Origin: an uncultured Flavobacteriales bacterium | Lineage (GTDB): Bacteria > Bacteroidota > Bacteroidia > Flavobacteriales_E > Vicingaceae | Direction of reading: 5' to 3' | Assembly: GCA_937901255.1 (NCBI GenBank) | Contig: CALCHN010000034.1 | Coordinates: 1-29,860, forward strand | Length of the DNA stretch: 29,860 nucleotides | Shown here: positions 1 through 6,586 of the stretch, one piece after another | Numbering within the stretch: position 1 is the first letter of the stretch | Layout of the letters: every line of letters starts with the position of its first letter | Notes under the pieces: generated by a model | Told to the model about the DNA's origin: nothing | The model's database searches: none | What the model saw: the letters and a program-made list of their open reading frames with translations, nothing else | Translations under genes and position numbers: made by a program

Positions 1-211
1 TGCAAAAGGATATGGAATTACTCAAATAGAAACTTTAGTGTTTGATAGATGGGGAGAACTTATTTTTGAAGCGTATGAATTAGACTCTAAGTGGGACGGA
101 ACATATAAGGGAACTTTAGCCAAAACAGAAGTTTATTCTTATAAAGTTAAAGTGAGAGATGTGTTTGGTAAATGGCATGAATATATTGGAAAAGTATCAT
201 TAATTAGATAA
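1..211 (+). CDS. C-terminal end of a T9SS cargo protein (CHU_C / type B sorting domain), 5'-truncated by the window
   Basis: The frame starting at base 2 is open from the window edge to a TAA at 209-211. It encodes about 69 residues with the pattern of the gliding-motility-associated C-terminal domain (CHU_C, TIGR04131): VFDRWGELIFE, then WDGTYKG, an alternating beta pattern, and a terminal KVSLIR. In known members this domain directs an outer-membrane-crossing protein to the type IX secretion system. The parallel protein at the right edge has FVYDRWGEKVFE, WDGKFRG and a terminal DVTLIR, which supports the call. The N-terminal passenger lies outside the window, so the function of the secreted part cannot be judged. 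The stop is followed by 234 bp without a gene before the next start. Confidence 0.9.
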   Translation, partial: AKGYGITQIETLVFDRWGELIFEAYELDSKWDGTYKGTLAKTEVYSYKVKVRDVFGKWHEYIGKVSLIR

Positions 212-415
212 TGAGTTGATTTCAATTTAATTATAAAATTAAAATTATATCATCTTAAACATCTTTTAAAAATCTTAATGATGAAAATATTGATTTTATG
301 AAAATTCAATACTTCAGAAAGCTTAACTTTAACATATTTGTATTTTAGCAATCAACAAAGTAAAGAACCTCTTATCGTTCTATCATACAGGGAAAATATT
401 TATATTTTATTTCAA

Positions 416-423
416 TATATTTG
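416..423 (+). promoter_or_regulatory. Bacteroidota-type -7 promoter element
   Basis: TATATTTG matches the Bacteroidota sigma-factor -7 consensus TAnnTTTG exactly and lies 22 bp before the ATG of the membrane protein at 446. That would give a short leader of roughly 15-20 nt. I see no convincing -33 TTTG. Exact matches arise by chance in such AT-rich DNA, so this rests mainly on position. Confidence 0.45.
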
Positions 424-445
424 TATCTAATTTAAAACAAAATTT

Positions 446-850
446 ATGCATCCTGTACTTAGAAATGTTTTAGCGGTAATAGCCGGATTAATCATTGGTT
501 CTATTGTAAATATGCTGCTTATTAATATCAGTGGATATGTAATTACACCACCTCAAAACGCTGATGTAACCTCTATGGAAGGTCTAAAAACTACCATGCA
601 TTTATTTGGTCCGGAGCATTTTTTGTTTCCTTTTTTAGCACATGCCTTAGGTACTTTAGTAGGAGCATTTGTTGCCGCTAAAATTGCAACCACCAATAAA
701 ATTAAATTTGCTTTAGCCATTGGAGCTTTCTTCTTTTTGGGAGGAGCAATAAATGCTTACATGTTGCCTGCACCAATTTGGTTTTTAATTTTAGATTTAG
801 CAGGAGCTTATTTTCCTATGGCTTATTTGGGTAAAAAATTAGCTAAATAA
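446..850 (+). CDS. Small integral membrane protein, function unknown
   Basis: This 134-residue protein is mostly hydrophobic. Membrane-spanning stretches can be read at about residues 5-30, 60-82, 86-106 and 108-128, and the tail is short and basic (GKKLAK). The small loops contain no catalytic motif I recognise. Between the first two segments is a polar stretch (about 33-58) that probably faces one side of the membrane. The ATG at 446 follows a consensus -7 element by 22 bp. The stop codon abuts the ATG of the Crp/Fnr-type regulator with no gap, so the two are almost certainly co-transcribed and translationally coupled. The membrane protein could be under that regulator's control or feed it a signal, but this is inference from position only. 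Confidence 0.75.
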   Translation: MHPVLRNVLAVIAGLIIGSIVNMLLINISGYVITPPQNADVTSMEGLKTTMHLFGPEHFLFPFLAHALGTLVGAFVAAKIATTNKIKFALAIGAFFFLGGAINAYMLPAPIWFLILDLAGAYFPMAYLGKKLAK

Positions 851-1375
851 ATGAATCTCGCTGAGTTTATTCATTCCACAGTAAAAAACGGTAAACAAAT
901 TACCTTGCTAAAAAACGATTTTTTAAAACTTGGCGGAACTACAGATACTAACATTTATTTTGTAGAAAATGGAAGTCTCTGCGTTTTTGTTATGGACGAA
1001 GATGAAGAGCAAATTATTCGCTTTGGGTATAACAATGATTTAATTGTTTCCTTAGATTCTTTTCTAACAGAACAAGCTTCCGATTTTTATATACAAGCAA
1101 TAAAAAAGTCGAAGATTAGGGTAATTCCCAAACAGCAGTTTATAGATTTTGTTAATGAGAGTAGCGAGAACCAACAAATATGGATTTCCATGCTCGAAGA
1201 TTTAGTACTTCAGCAAATAGAAAGAGAAAAAGACATTCTTACCACTTCGCCCAAAGAGAGATATAACAGGGTGATGAAGAGAAGTCCGCAGTTGTTTCAA
1301 GAAATTCCCAATAAATACATTGCCAATTATTTAAGAATGACTCCCGAAACCTTATCCAGATTGAAAAAATCTTGA
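851..1375 (+). CDS. Crp/Fnr-family transcriptional regulator (short form)
   Basis: This 174-residue protein has an N-terminal cyclic-nucleotide-binding-like beta roll (about 10-110), a dimerisation helix (about 112-140) and a C-terminal helix-turn-helix ending in MTPETLSRLKKS. The recognition-helix core E-T-L-S-R has the same Glu, Ser and Arg spacing as E. coli FNR (E209, S212, R213), which read TTGAT half-sites. Only one Cys is visible (SLCVF), so an FNR-type iron-sulfur cluster is unlikely. The effector is unknown, and cAMP-contact residues are not evident. It ends almost directly after the recognition helix, as many Bacteroidota members of this family do. Its ATG directly follows the stop of the membrane protein gene. 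A TTGAT-N4-ATCAA palindrome overlaps its own stop codon. Confidence 0.9.
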   Translation: MNLAEFIHSTVKNGKQITLLKNDFLKLGGTTDTNIYFVENGSLCVFVMDEDEEQIIRFGYNNDLIVSLDSFLTEQASDFYIQAIKKSKIRVIPKQQFIDFVNESSENQQIWISMLEDLVLQQIEREKDILTTSPKERYNRVMKRSPQLFQEIPNKYIANYLRMTPETLSRLKKS

Positions 1376-1385
1376 TTTCAATCAA
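1372..1385. promoter_or_regulatory. Perfect FNR-type operator palindrome (TTGAT-N4-ATCAA)
   Basis: TTGATTTCAATCAA begins inside the last codons of the Crp/Fnr-type gene and sits 48 bp before the DinB-like ATG. It matches the FNR/ANR box exactly, and the adjacent regulator carries the E-x-x-S-R recognition core that reads TTGAT. It could therefore be an operator for the DinB-like gene or an autoregulatory site. The alternative is a weak intrinsic terminator: a 5-bp stem with loop TTCA followed by TTTTT. The all-A/T-rich stem makes the terminator reading less attractive but does not exclude it. Confidence 0.5.
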
Positions 1386-1433
1386 TTTTTATGAAGCGAA
1401 AAGTGAACAATTTTGTCTAAAAAACAGAAGACA

Positions 1434-1970
1434 ATGAAATCAGCAACATTACTACAGGAATTAGCAGCTAAAATTGAGCAACACATCAATTATGTTAAAT
1501 CCATACAAAACCTATCTCAGGAAGTGCTTACTCACAGAAAATCACTCGAAAGCTGGAATGTTTTAGAATGTTTAGAGCATTTAAATCGATATGGCGATTA
1601 TTATATTCCAGAGATAGAAAAAGCCATGGCAACTTCCAATACAACAAGTGAAGCGACTTTTAAAAGCGGTTGGTTGGGCAATTATTTTGCAAACAGCATG
1701 CTTCCTAAAGAAAAGCTAAACAAAATGAAAACCTTTAAGGATAAAAATCCTTTGCATAGCAATTTAGATAATTCGGTAATAAGCGTTTTCTTGGAACAAC
1801 AAACACAATTATTGGCATTACTGGATAAAGCAACTACAGTAAGTTTAAACAAAGTAAAAGTGAAGGTGAGTATTGCCCAATGGCTAACAATTAAACTAGG
1901 AGATACTTTTCGTTTTGTTATTTTCCACAACGAGCGACATATAAAGCAGATGGAGAGAATACTCGCATAA
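1434..1970 (+). CDS. DinB-superfamily protein (DinB_2-like)
   Basis: The protein has 178 residues from the ATG at 1434. An in-frame TTG at 1413 would add seven residues (SKKQKT-type), but the ATG is preferred because the sequence MKSATLLQELAAKIEQ begins the first helix of the family. It resembles the DinB/YfiT four-helix bundle. Candidate metal ligands are His in ECLEHLNRY (near residue 50) and the two His of FHNERHIKQM near the C terminus, matching the usual three-histidine site. Some characterised relatives are thiol-dependent transferases, and for most the substrate is unknown. It lies 58 bp after the Crp/Fnr-type gene, with a perfect FNR-type palindrome in between, so it may be a target of that regulator. 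Confidence 0.8.
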   Translation: MKSATLLQELAAKIEQHINYVKSIQNLSQEVLTHRKSLESWNVLECLEHLNRYGDYYIPEIEKAMATSNTTSEATFKSGWLGNYFANSMLPKEKLNKMKTFKDKNPLHSNLDNSVISVFLEQQTQLLALLDKATTVSLNKVKVKVSIAQWLTIKLGDTFRFVIFHNERHIKQMERILA

Positions 1971-2111
1971 AACCAAAGCCCCCTAATCCCCTACTTCGGC
2001 TAAGCTCAGCATAAACTCCGAGGGACTTTTCCAATGCCGAAGCCCATTAATAACCGTCATTCCCGAAATTTAGGAGTGCAAAGGAAAAAATATCGGAAAT
2101 CTGTTAATAAT
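1971..2111. repeat. Composite of degenerate intergenic repeat fragments
   Basis: No gene is present. Right after the DinB-like stop there is a C-rich block beginning AAAGCCCCCTAATCCCC. This is followed by CTTCGGCTAAGCTCAGC and CCGAGGGACTTTT, then a loose inverted pair ATTCCCGA...TCGGAAAT at about 2059-2100. Words of this kind are, to my recollection, common in intergenic spacers of Bacteroidota. I read this stretch as several repeat families that have accumulated or inserted into each other. It directly abuts the tandem repeat that follows. Confidence 0.45.
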
Positions 2112-2563
2112 GCCACGAATACACGAATAAAAGTCTGTGAACCCAATCTGTGCAAATTAGTGTAATCTGTGGCATAAAAAAACTTTACCACTGATTTCCC
2201 CCGCTACTTCAAGCGTCCACGCTTGGAGTTTAAATATAGATTAACTTGCATTGAGCTACACTCAATGCTGTATAAATTACGCTCCGTTGGAGCTTAGATA
2301 AAGCCACGAATACACGAATAAAAATCTGTGCAACCAATCTGTGCAAATTAGTGTAATCTGTGGCATAAAAAAAACTTTACCACTGATTTCCCCCGCTACT
2401 TCAAGCGTCCACGCTTGGAGTTTAAATATAGATTAACTTGCATTGAGCTACACTCAATGCTGTATAAATTACGCTCCGTTGGAGCTTAGATAAAGCCACG
2501 AATACACGAATAAAAATCTGTACAACCAATCTGTGCAAATCAGTGTAATCTGTGGCATAAAAA
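2112..2563. repeat. 191/192-bp tandem repeat, about 2.4 copies, with three hairpins per full unit
   Basis: Unit 1 is 2112-2302, unit 2 is 2303-2494 and a partial third unit runs from 2495 to about 2563. Each begins GCCACGAATACACGAATAAA. Units 1 and 2 differ at only a few positions (AGTCTGTGAACCC against AATCTGTGCAACC, and one extra A), so the duplication is recent. Each full unit contains three stems: CAAGCG/CGCTTG (2210-2225 in unit 1), GCATTGAG-CTACA-CTCAATGC (2248-2268, perfect 8-bp stem) and GCTCC-GTT-GGAGC (2281-2293). The first part of the unit is built from repeated words such as AATCTGTG and TGTAATCTGTGGC. A weaker related stretch continues to about 2620. There is no coding capacity of note. 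The unit is too long and has no spacers, so this is not a CRISPR array. Confidence 0.9.
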
Positions 2564-2656
2564 CTAAGCACATTATTTTTTGCCACTGATTTCACCAATT
2601 AACGCTGATTTATTCGCTGAAAGTTTTTTGTTTAATAGGCTAATTTTTATAAATTT

Positions 2657-2662
2657 GGAGGA
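2657..2662 (+). promoter_or_regulatory. Shine-Dalgarno-like site that fixes the start at 2673
   Basis: GGAGGA lies 10 bp before the ATG at 2673. Most genes here lack a recognisable Shine-Dalgarno sequence, so this clear one is unusual and supports that ATG over the upstream TTG at 2580. It overlaps a TAAATTTG match (2650-2657), which therefore probably is not the promoter, since the ribosome site would lie upstream of the transcript start. Confidence 0.55.
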
Positions 2663-2672
2663 AATAAGTCTG

Positions 2673-3620
2673 ATGAAATTGATTGTAACAATATTGTTTT
2701 TTAGTATTTTGACTTTAAGTGTATTTAGTCAAGGGAATTATGTTATAGAAAATGATGCTTTTAAATACATCAAAAAGAATAGAAAAGCTAAAAAGTACAA
2801 AATAAAGACTATCAGCTATTATCCTAACTATGTAGATTCATTAAATAAAGGAAAATGTGAAAAAAGGGAAATATATAATTTAAAAGGCAATATTATAAGT
2901 GAGATAAATTTTCCTGATTCAAAAAACCCATCAGAAAATAAAATTTTTATTTATGATAGTTTAGATAACCTGATAGAAATCCATCGTTATCTTACAAAAG
3001 ATAATAATTATTCTGAAATAATTTATTTAGGGTATTATCCTACAAATCAATTAAAGTCAATGTCATGGCTATATACTAAAAGTAACTCTAACAATGATAC
3101 TCTTCTATATTATTACACTGAAGATGGGTTTTACGATTATAAAGTTTGGAGTAATAGTAAGTCTAAAAGAATGTATATACGCTATAATAAATGTAATGAG
3201 ATTGAATATATTGAAACACTCCCAACGAAGCCTGAAAGCATTAAATTAGACTCAAATAAATGTATAATATTTGGAGAAATTGAATTAGGAGATGATTTAA
3301 TTGGTAAAGAAAAAAGCTTCTTTAAAAGAACGTACAATTCAAAATGTAAAAATTTAACAGATTACACCCAATACTTTTTTGGAAACGAATGGCTCATTAG
3401 TTCTCACACTAATACATTTAATGAAAAATCTGAATTAATAAAAGTTGTCAATTCACGCTGTGAAGCTAAATCCAAAGAAAAATGTTTGAAAAAGTTTGAA
3501 ATCTACTCCATTTATAAAATTGAATATAACTCAAAGGGGTTAGAAATATTATCAAAAGAATATGATAAAAAGGAAAAGTTAAAATCAATTTATTATACTG
3601 ATTATGTTTTTTATGATTAG
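2673..3620 (+). CDS. Exported protein of unknown function
   Basis: From the ATG at 2673 the protein has 315 residues and begins with a good signal peptide (MKLIVTILFFSILTLSVFSQ, cleavage near residue 20). The frame stays open upstream to a TTG at 2580, but that stretch is repeat DNA and would bury the signal peptide. The mature part is rich in Tyr, Asn, Lys and Ser. Short segments resemble RHS/YD or YwqK-like beta modules (IYNLKGNIISEINFP, IYDSLDNLIEIHRYL, YTEDGFYDYKVW), but too weakly to name a family. Several Cys occur in the C-terminal half. The gene stands alone between a repeat cluster and two hairpins, has AT-rich codon use, and may be a lineage-specific acquisition. Confidence 0.7.
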   Translation: MKLIVTILFFSILTLSVFSQGNYVIENDAFKYIKKNRKAKKYKIKTISYYPNYVDSLNKGKCEKREIYNLKGNIISEINFPDSKNPSENKIFIYDSLDNLIEIHRYLTKDNNYSEIIYLGYYPTNQLKSMSWLYTKSNSNNDTLLYYYTEDGFYDYKVWSNSKSKRMYIRYNKCNEIEYIETLPTKPESIKLDSNKCIIFGEIELGDDLIGKEKSFFKRTYNSKCKNLTDYTQYFFGNEWLISSHTNTFNEKSELIKVVNSRCEAKSKEKCLKKFEIYSIYKIEYNSKGLEILSKEYDKKEKLKSIYYTDYVFYD

Positions 3621-3638
3621 TATGGAGTAACCACAACT

Positions 3639-3682
3639 GTCCTTTGTCTGAAGCAAAGCCTAGTGCGAAAGCGACTAAGGAC
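3639..3682. terminator. Hairpin downstream of the exported-protein gene, possible terminator
   Basis: GTCCTTTGTC (3639-3648) pairs with GACTAAGGAC (3673-3682) over 9 of 10 positions across a 24-nt loop, followed by TTTAATAAC. It starts 19 bp after the stop at 3620. The weak T run leaves open that it is a small dispersed palindromic repeat instead. Confidence 0.4.
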
Positions 3683-3719
3683 TTTAATAACAAAATAAAT
3701 TAATACATCCGAAACCAAC

Positions 3720-3743
3720 AAAGCCCACATTTCTGCGGGCTTT
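3720..3743. terminator. Bidirectional intrinsic terminator between convergent genes
   Basis: AAAGCCC (3720-3726) and GGGCTTT (3737-3743) form a 7-bp stem with a 10-nt loop, with A-rich sequence on one side and T-rich sequence on the other. It lies between the stop of the exported-protein gene and the stop of the minus-strand deoxyhypusine synthase-like gene (3765), so it can serve both. Confidence 0.65.
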
Positions 3744-3764
3744 ACTGTTTATATCTTTAAGCCA

Positions 3765-4730
3765 TTAGGCTTCTAAAATAATTTGGAACATCAGCGGAGC
3801 TACAATAGAAGCATCCGATTCTATGACAAATTTTGGTGTGTCAATTTCTAGTTTTCCCCAAGTAATTTTTTCGTTAGGTACAGCTCCTGAGTAAGAACCA
3901 TAACTGGTGGTAGAATCACTAATCTGACAGAAATAACTCCAACAAGGAATTCCGTCTAATTGTAAATCTTGGTGCAACATAGGCACTACACAAATAGGAA
4001 AATCTCCGGCAATACCACCACCAATTTGGTAAAAACCAATTCCTTTGTCGGTAGCATTTTCTTGGTACCATTTGGCTAAGTAAATCATGTATTCAATACC
4101 GGATTTTACAATGCTTGGTTCAAACATACCTTCTAAGCAGTGAGCAGCAAACATGTTTCCTGAGGTAGAATCTTCCCAACCCGGAACAATAATCGGTAAG
4201 TTCTTTTCAGCAGCAGCTATTAACCAAGAGTTTTTAGGATCAATATCATGGTATTGCTCTAAAGAACCATTTCTAATTAATTGGTAAATGTATTCGTGTG
4301 GAAAGTATCTTTTGCCTTCATTTTTCGCTTTTGTCCAAACTTCAATCAATTGTTTTTCAATTCTACGCATGGCTTCCTCTTCGGGAATACACGTATCGGT
4401 AACTCTGTTGAAATGTTGATCTAGTAAATCTTGTTCATCTTGTGGAGATAAATCTCTGTAATGAGGCACTCTTTTGTAAAAAGTATGAGCTACTAAATTA
4501 AAAATGTCTTCCTCTAAGTTAGCTCCCGTACAAGTAATAATTTGTACTTTGTCTTGTCTAATCATTTCAGCCAAAGAAATACCCAGTTCGGCAGTACTCA
4601 TAGCTCCGGCAAGGGTAATCATCATTTTGTGTCCGCTTTCTAAGTGCTTAATGTAAGCTTTAGAGGCATCTACTAAGGTAGCAGCATTAAAATGTTTGTA
4701 ATGTTTTTCTGCAAATTCTGTAATAGTCAT
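3765..4730 (-). CDS. Deoxyhypusine synthase-like protein, probably polyamine (homospermidine-type) synthesis
   Basis: This 321-residue protein matches the deoxyhypusine synthase fold. An NAD-binding segment reads TCTGANLEEDIFN (the eukaryotic enzyme has a comparable T-AGG-EED segment), followed by the GIGFYQIGGGIAGDF and SGAVPNEKITWGKLE motifs. The WGK lysine (residue 293) corresponds to the catalytic lysine that carries the aminobutyl intermediate. Bacteria generally lack eIF5A, so the usual protein acceptor is absent. Bacterial homologues are thought to transfer an aminobutyl group between polyamines, giving homospermidine-like products, and homospermidine is a well-known polyamine of flavobacteria. 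The gene lies 137 bp downstream of the arginine decarboxylase gene on the same strand. No agmatinase gene lies nearby to supply putrescine. The family call is firm and the substrate is inferred. Confidence 0.88.
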   Translation of the reverse strand: MTITEFAEKHYKHFNAATLVDASKAYIKHLESGHKMMITLAGAMSTAELGISLAEMIRQDKVQIITCTGANLEEDIFNLVAHTFYKRVPHYRDLSPQDEQDLLDQHFNRVTDTCIPEEEAMRRIEKQLIEVWTKAKNEGKRYFPHEYIYQLIRNGSLEQYHDIDPKNSWLIAAAEKNLPIIVPGWEDSTSGNMFAAHCLEGMFEPSIVKSGIEYMIYLAKWYQENATDKGIGFYQIGGGIAGDFPICVVPMLHQDLQLDGIPCWSYFCQISDSTTSYGSYSGAVPNEKITWGKLEIDTPKFVIESDASIVAPLMFQIILEA

Positions 4731-4867
4731 GTTTGTTAGTTTATAAGTTTATAGTTGATGAGGTTATTAGTTGGTTTTCGGTTCACGGTATTTCGGTTGA
4801 CAGTTCAAACTTTAAACGAGCTTAAGAGTTCAACGTTGAGAAATCTCTAATCTCTAATTTCTAATTA

Positions 4868-6271
4868 TTAATCATTATACCCTAAAATATCCAACATTAC
4901 TTCAGCATTTTGTTCATCTTTAAAAAGATAATCTTCGTACTGACCGTTCTCATTTCGTTTAATTACAATGTGTTTTGGCGAAGGAATAAGACAATGCTTA
5001 ATTCCACCGTAACCACTAATAGAATCCTGATAAGCTCCTGTATGGAAAAACCCAATGTAAAGCGGTTCTTTATCTTTATCATCAATTTTAGGTAAATAAA
5101 TCTCTTGGTTTAAATCTTCCGAATTGTAGTAATCAGAGTGGTCGCAACTAATGCCGCCTATATTTACTTTGGTATATTCTTTATTCCATTTATTAATAGG
5201 AAGTAAAATAAATTTTTCGTGCATACTCCAACTATCCGGAATGGTAGTCATTAAACTATTGTTGATGATGTACCAAAGCTCCGCATCATTTTGTTGTTTG
5301 TAATCCAGCACTTCAAAAACCAAAGCACCACTTTCTCCAACAGTATATTTTCCAAATTCGGTATAAATATCTGGGTCGTCAATACCTTCAGAGCTACAAA
5401 CATCTTTAATATTAGCTACAATTTGGTTAATGATAAATTTATAATCGTACTCAAAACCTAAGTTGTTTCTAATGGGCAAACCGCCACCAATATTGATAGC
5501 ATTAAGTGTGTCGCAATTCTTTTTTAGGTTAGCGTAAAGTTTCATTGCATTAATAAAAGTACTCCAATAATACATGGTGTCTTTTATGCCGGTATCCACA
5601 AAAAAGTGCAACATTTCTAGCGTTACATTTTTTCTAGGTTTAATGTCATTGTTGTAGTAATCTATAATTTCCGAAGCTCTAATTCCCATACGAGAAGTAT
5701 AGTAGGTAGATTGAGATTCCTCATCAATAGCCATTCTAATACCAATACGAATAGGCGTTTTAATAATTTTTTGAAGCTTTTCTAATTCTTTTTTACTATC
5801 TAAAATAATAAAACTGTTAGTAAAACCTTCTTTTTGCAGTAAAGCTATTTTCTGAATGTAACTATCTGTTTTGTAGCCGTTATGAATAATCTTTTTGTCT
5901 TTATTGATTAATCCTTTTTTGTAAAGATTAAGGATAATATCGATATCATAACTCGAAGAAGTTTCTAAATTAATTCCGTGCCTTAGTGTTTCTTCTATTA
6001 CAAAGTTAAAATGACTACTTTTTGTACAATAACAATAGTTATAAGTTCCCTTATAATTATTCTGTTTAATAGCCTTGCTAAAAAGGTTTTTTGCTTTTTT
6101 AATTTGATCTCCAATCTTTGGTAAAAAAGAAATCTTAAAAGGAGTTTGATACTTATCAATTAAATATTTAATTGATGTATCATTAAAAAATAAATTACCA
6201 TCCTCAATATTAAATCCCTCTTGTGGAAAATAGTAAGATTGGTCAATTAAATCAAAATAAGTAATCTTCAT
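4868..6271 (-). CDS. speA: Arginine decarboxylase, short Bacteroidota form
   Basis: This 467-residue PLP-dependent decarboxylase belongs to the alanine-racemase-fold group (Orn/Lys/Arg decarboxylase class 2). The likely PLP lysine is K84 in YNYCYCTKSSHF, comparable to the K of YPIKVNQ in SpeA. The glycine-rich phosphate-binding loop is INIGGGLPI, and a C-terminal Cys-Asp motif (GGISCDHSDYY) supplies the second active-site segment. It is much shorter than E. coli SpeA (about 630-660 residues), as is usual for Bacteroidota homologues. It would convert arginine to agmatine as the first step of polyamine synthesis. It lies upstream of the deoxyhypusine synthase-like gene on the same strand, with a repeat-bearing gap. 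Other class 2 decarboxylase substrates cannot be fully excluded from sequence. Confidence 0.85.
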   Translation of the reverse strand: MKITYFDLIDQSYYFPQEGFNIEDGNLFFNDTSIKYLIDKYQTPFKISFLPKIGDQIKKAKNLFSKAIKQNNYKGTYNYCYCTKSSHFNFVIEETLRHGINLETSSSYDIDIILNLYKKGLINKDKKIIHNGYKTDSYIQKIALLQKEGFTNSFIILDSKKELEKLQKIIKTPIRIGIRMAIDEESQSTYYTSRMGIRASEIIDYYNNDIKPRKNVTLEMLHFFVDTGIKDTMYYWSTFINAMKLYANLKKNCDTLNAINIGGGLPIRNNLGFEYDYKFIINQIVANIKDVCSSEGIDDPDIYTEFGKYTVGESGALVFEVLDYKQQNDAELWYIINNSLMTTIPDSWSMHEKFILLPINKWNKEYTKVNIGGISCDHSDYYNSEDLNQEIYLPKIDDKDKEPLYIGFFHTGAYQDSISGYGGIKHCLIPSPKHIVIKRNENGQYEDYLFKDEQNAEVMLDILGYND

Positions 6272-6290
6272 TTTTTATAACTTTTTGTTG

Positions 6291-6298
6291 CGAAATTA
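6291..6298 (-). promoter_or_regulatory. Possible -7 promoter element for the arginine decarboxylase gene
   Basis: On the minus strand TAATTTCG lies 19 bp before the decarboxylase ATG and differs from TAnnTTTG at one base. The short distance fits other genes in this window. The evidence is weak because one-mismatch hits are frequent here. Confidence 0.3.
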
Positions 6299-6414
6299 AC
6301 GGTTAAAAAAGTTTATGAAGTTATTTTTTTATAAAAATTACCGAATAAATGTAAAATAAGTTTTGCTGTACCTAATTTTACGGTGTAATTCTATTGATTG
6401 GAGATTAGAAATCC

Positions 6415-6493
6415 CGAAAAATGTTTTTCATTGAAAAACTAATTTTTCGAGGATGCTCGTAAAAATAAAGAATTGAAAATTCTTGTTTTTACG
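6415..6493. repeat. Two long A/T-rich hairpins joined by a short stem, flanked by GAGATTAG words
   Basis: This lies in the 445-bp gap between the divergent decarboxylase and ridA genes. The first palindrome spans 6415-6449: CGAAAAAT and TTTTTCA pair with TGAAAAA and ATTTTTCG. The second spans 6458-6493: CGTAAAAATAAAGAATT pairs with AATTCTTGTTTTTACG, with one bulge and one mismatch. Between them CGAG/CTCG (6448-6459) can form a small stem. Both sides carry GAGATTAGAAAT words (near 6400 and 6504). The reverse complement of such words occurs at about 4840-4865, on the other side of the decarboxylase gene. This could be a small mobile palindromic element or a pile of degenerate repeats. I see no gene in it. 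Confidence 0.6.
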
Positions 6494-6586
6494 GCATTAG
6501 AGATTAGAAATTGGAGATTGGGGATTGTGGATTGAAGACTTTTAAAAATAATATAGCGTCTTTGCGAGATAATAATTAACAAAAAA

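Noticed and set aside
2112..2563. CRISPR array
   Set aside because: Units are 191/192 bp with no unique spacers and no cas genes nearby.
2580..2672. Upstream in-frame extension (TTG start) of the exported-protein gene
   Set aside because: It is repeat-derived DNA, would bury a clear signal peptide, and a good GGAGGA site supports the ATG at 2673.
4731..4867. Regulatory RNA or riboswitch between the two polyamine genes
   Set aside because: The gap holds only A/T-rich and degenerate GGTTTTCGGTTCACGG and GAGATTAG-like words. I could not find a conserved fold or promoter.
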